DNA from: Bacillota bacterium
GTDB lineage: Bacteria > Bacillota > Clostridia > Peptostreptococcales > Anaerovoracaceae
Direction: 5' to 3'
Assembly: GCA_016302925.1 (NCBI GenBank)
Contig: JAEDMR010000102.1
Span: 1-7,100, forward strand
DNA: 7,100 nucleotides
Part shown: one piece after another, positions 6,646-7,100 of the stretch
Numbering within the stretch: position 1 is the stretch's first letter
How the letters are laid out: every line of letters starts with the position of its first letter
Program-made: the position numbers and the translations under genes
The notes under the pieces: model-generated
The model's database searches: none
What the model was told of the DNA's origin: nothing
What the model saw: the letters and a program-made list of their open reading frames with translations, nothing else

Positions 6646-7100
6646 TTATTTCTTCCATTCTTTTTCCAGCTCTTCCACCTCTGCCATCCAGACGGCATTG
6701 ACGGCATCGCTCGGCATGCGCCAGTCTGCCCGCGGAGACAGGGTGACACTTCCCACCTTCGGGCCGTCCGGCAGGCAGCTGCGCTTGAACTGCTGGGCGA
6801 AGAACCGCCGGTAGAAATTCCGAAGCCAGTAGAGGAGCACTTCATCGGTGTACTTGTCTCCCAGAGCCTTGCGGGCGATTTTGAAGATCTTTTTCGGACT
6901 GAAGCCGAACCGGAGCACATAGTAGAGATAGAAATCATGGATTTCATATGGTCCGATGATGGATTCCGTTTCCTGTGCAATTTCACCGGATTCCTTCGTC
7001 GGAAGCAGTTCTGGGCTGACCGGCGTATCCAGGATATCCAGCAGGCAGTCGGCCAGCTTCTGCTGACCGTCAGCAGAAGCCCGGTCTGCCTCATAGCGGA
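6646..7100 (-). CDS. nadE: Glutamine-dependent NAD(+) synthetase, C-terminal part (5' end outside window)
   Basis: It makes NAD from deamido-NAD (nicotinic acid adenine dinucleotide), using ATP and ammonia released from glutamine, in the cytoplasm. Only the last 150 codons are present, read leftward from the window edge to the TAA at 6648-6646. The visible protein begins RYEADRASADGQQ and has the segment TPVSPELLP, then GEIAQETE, GPYEIHDFYLYYVLRFGFS, FAQQFKRSCLPDGPKV and SPRADWRMPSDA (about 6708-6743). The QFKRS-LP-GPKV and SPR-DWR-PSD blocks are typical of the C-terminus of the long bacterial enzyme that carries its own glutaminase domain; that domain and the ATP-binding loop would lie to the right. 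SPRADWR has Ala where relatives usually have Gly. The gene is convergent with the dehydrogenase and not part of its operon. A GTG near 6918 is internal, because the frame stays open and homologous to the window edge. Confidence 0.95.
   Translation of the reverse strand, partial: RYEADRASADGQQKLADCLLDILDTPVSPELLPTKESGEIAQETESIIGPYEIHDFYLYYVLRFGFSPKKIFKIARKALGDKYTDEVLLYWLRNFYRRFFAQQFKRSCLPDGPKVGSVTLSPRADWRMPSDAVNAVWMAEVEELEKEWKK

Noticed and set aside
6561..7094. 177-codon minus-strand open frame over the NAD synthetase
   Set aside because: It is a different frame from the one giving the conserved NadE motifs. Its translation is Arg/Ser/Trp-rich and low in sense.
1..7100. CRISPR array, tRNA, rRNA, insertion sequence or prophage genes
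   Set aside because: No regularly spaced repeats, no cloverleaf or rRNA-like segments, and no transposase, integrase or phage proteins were seen in any frame.

Overview
The window looks like Firmicutes chromosome, most likely from a Clostridia/Lachnospiraceae-type gut anaerobe of moderately high GC. This rests on clear Shine-Dalgarno sites, tightly packed and overlapping genes, and the resemblance of the permease, sensor kinase and NAD synthetase to clostridial versions. No rRNA, tRNA, transposase or CRISPR array is visible, so a species name cannot be supported.

Positions 1-5127 hold a transporter plus two-component module on the plus strand. First comes a MacB/LolD-type ABC ATPase, cut by the window start. 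A large duplicated-FtsX permease overlaps its end by 8 nt. After a 114-bp gap with a plausible sigma-A promoter there is an OmpR-family response regulator, then a histidine kinase with almost no external sensor, joined to it by an ATGA overlap. Modules of this kind usually respond to or export antimicrobial peptides or other envelope-active compounds. Here the kinase probably reads the state of its transporter or the membrane rather than binding a ligand itself.

Positions 5128-6267 encode an ACT-less homoserine dehydrogenase with its catalytic residues intact. Its GTG start directly follows the kinase stop (TGAGTG), so it appears to be translated from the same message. A biosynthetic dehydrogenase as the last gene of a sensory operon is the most unusual genetic arrangement here.

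Positions 6268-6645 are non-coding and AT-richer than the genes, between convergent neighbours. They contain a three-tiered imperfect inverted repeat of about 118 nt ending in a T-run, followed by a pyrimidine-rich tract. This may be a terminator, a structured RNA or a dispersed repeat. The minus-strand gene entering from the right (6646-7100) is the C-terminal quarter or so of a glutamine-dependent NAD synthetase.

The window is mostly recognisable gene families. The parts least explained by known features are the intergenic hairpin element, the Ala/Asp repeat insert in the kinase, and the operon link between sensing and homoserine metabolism.
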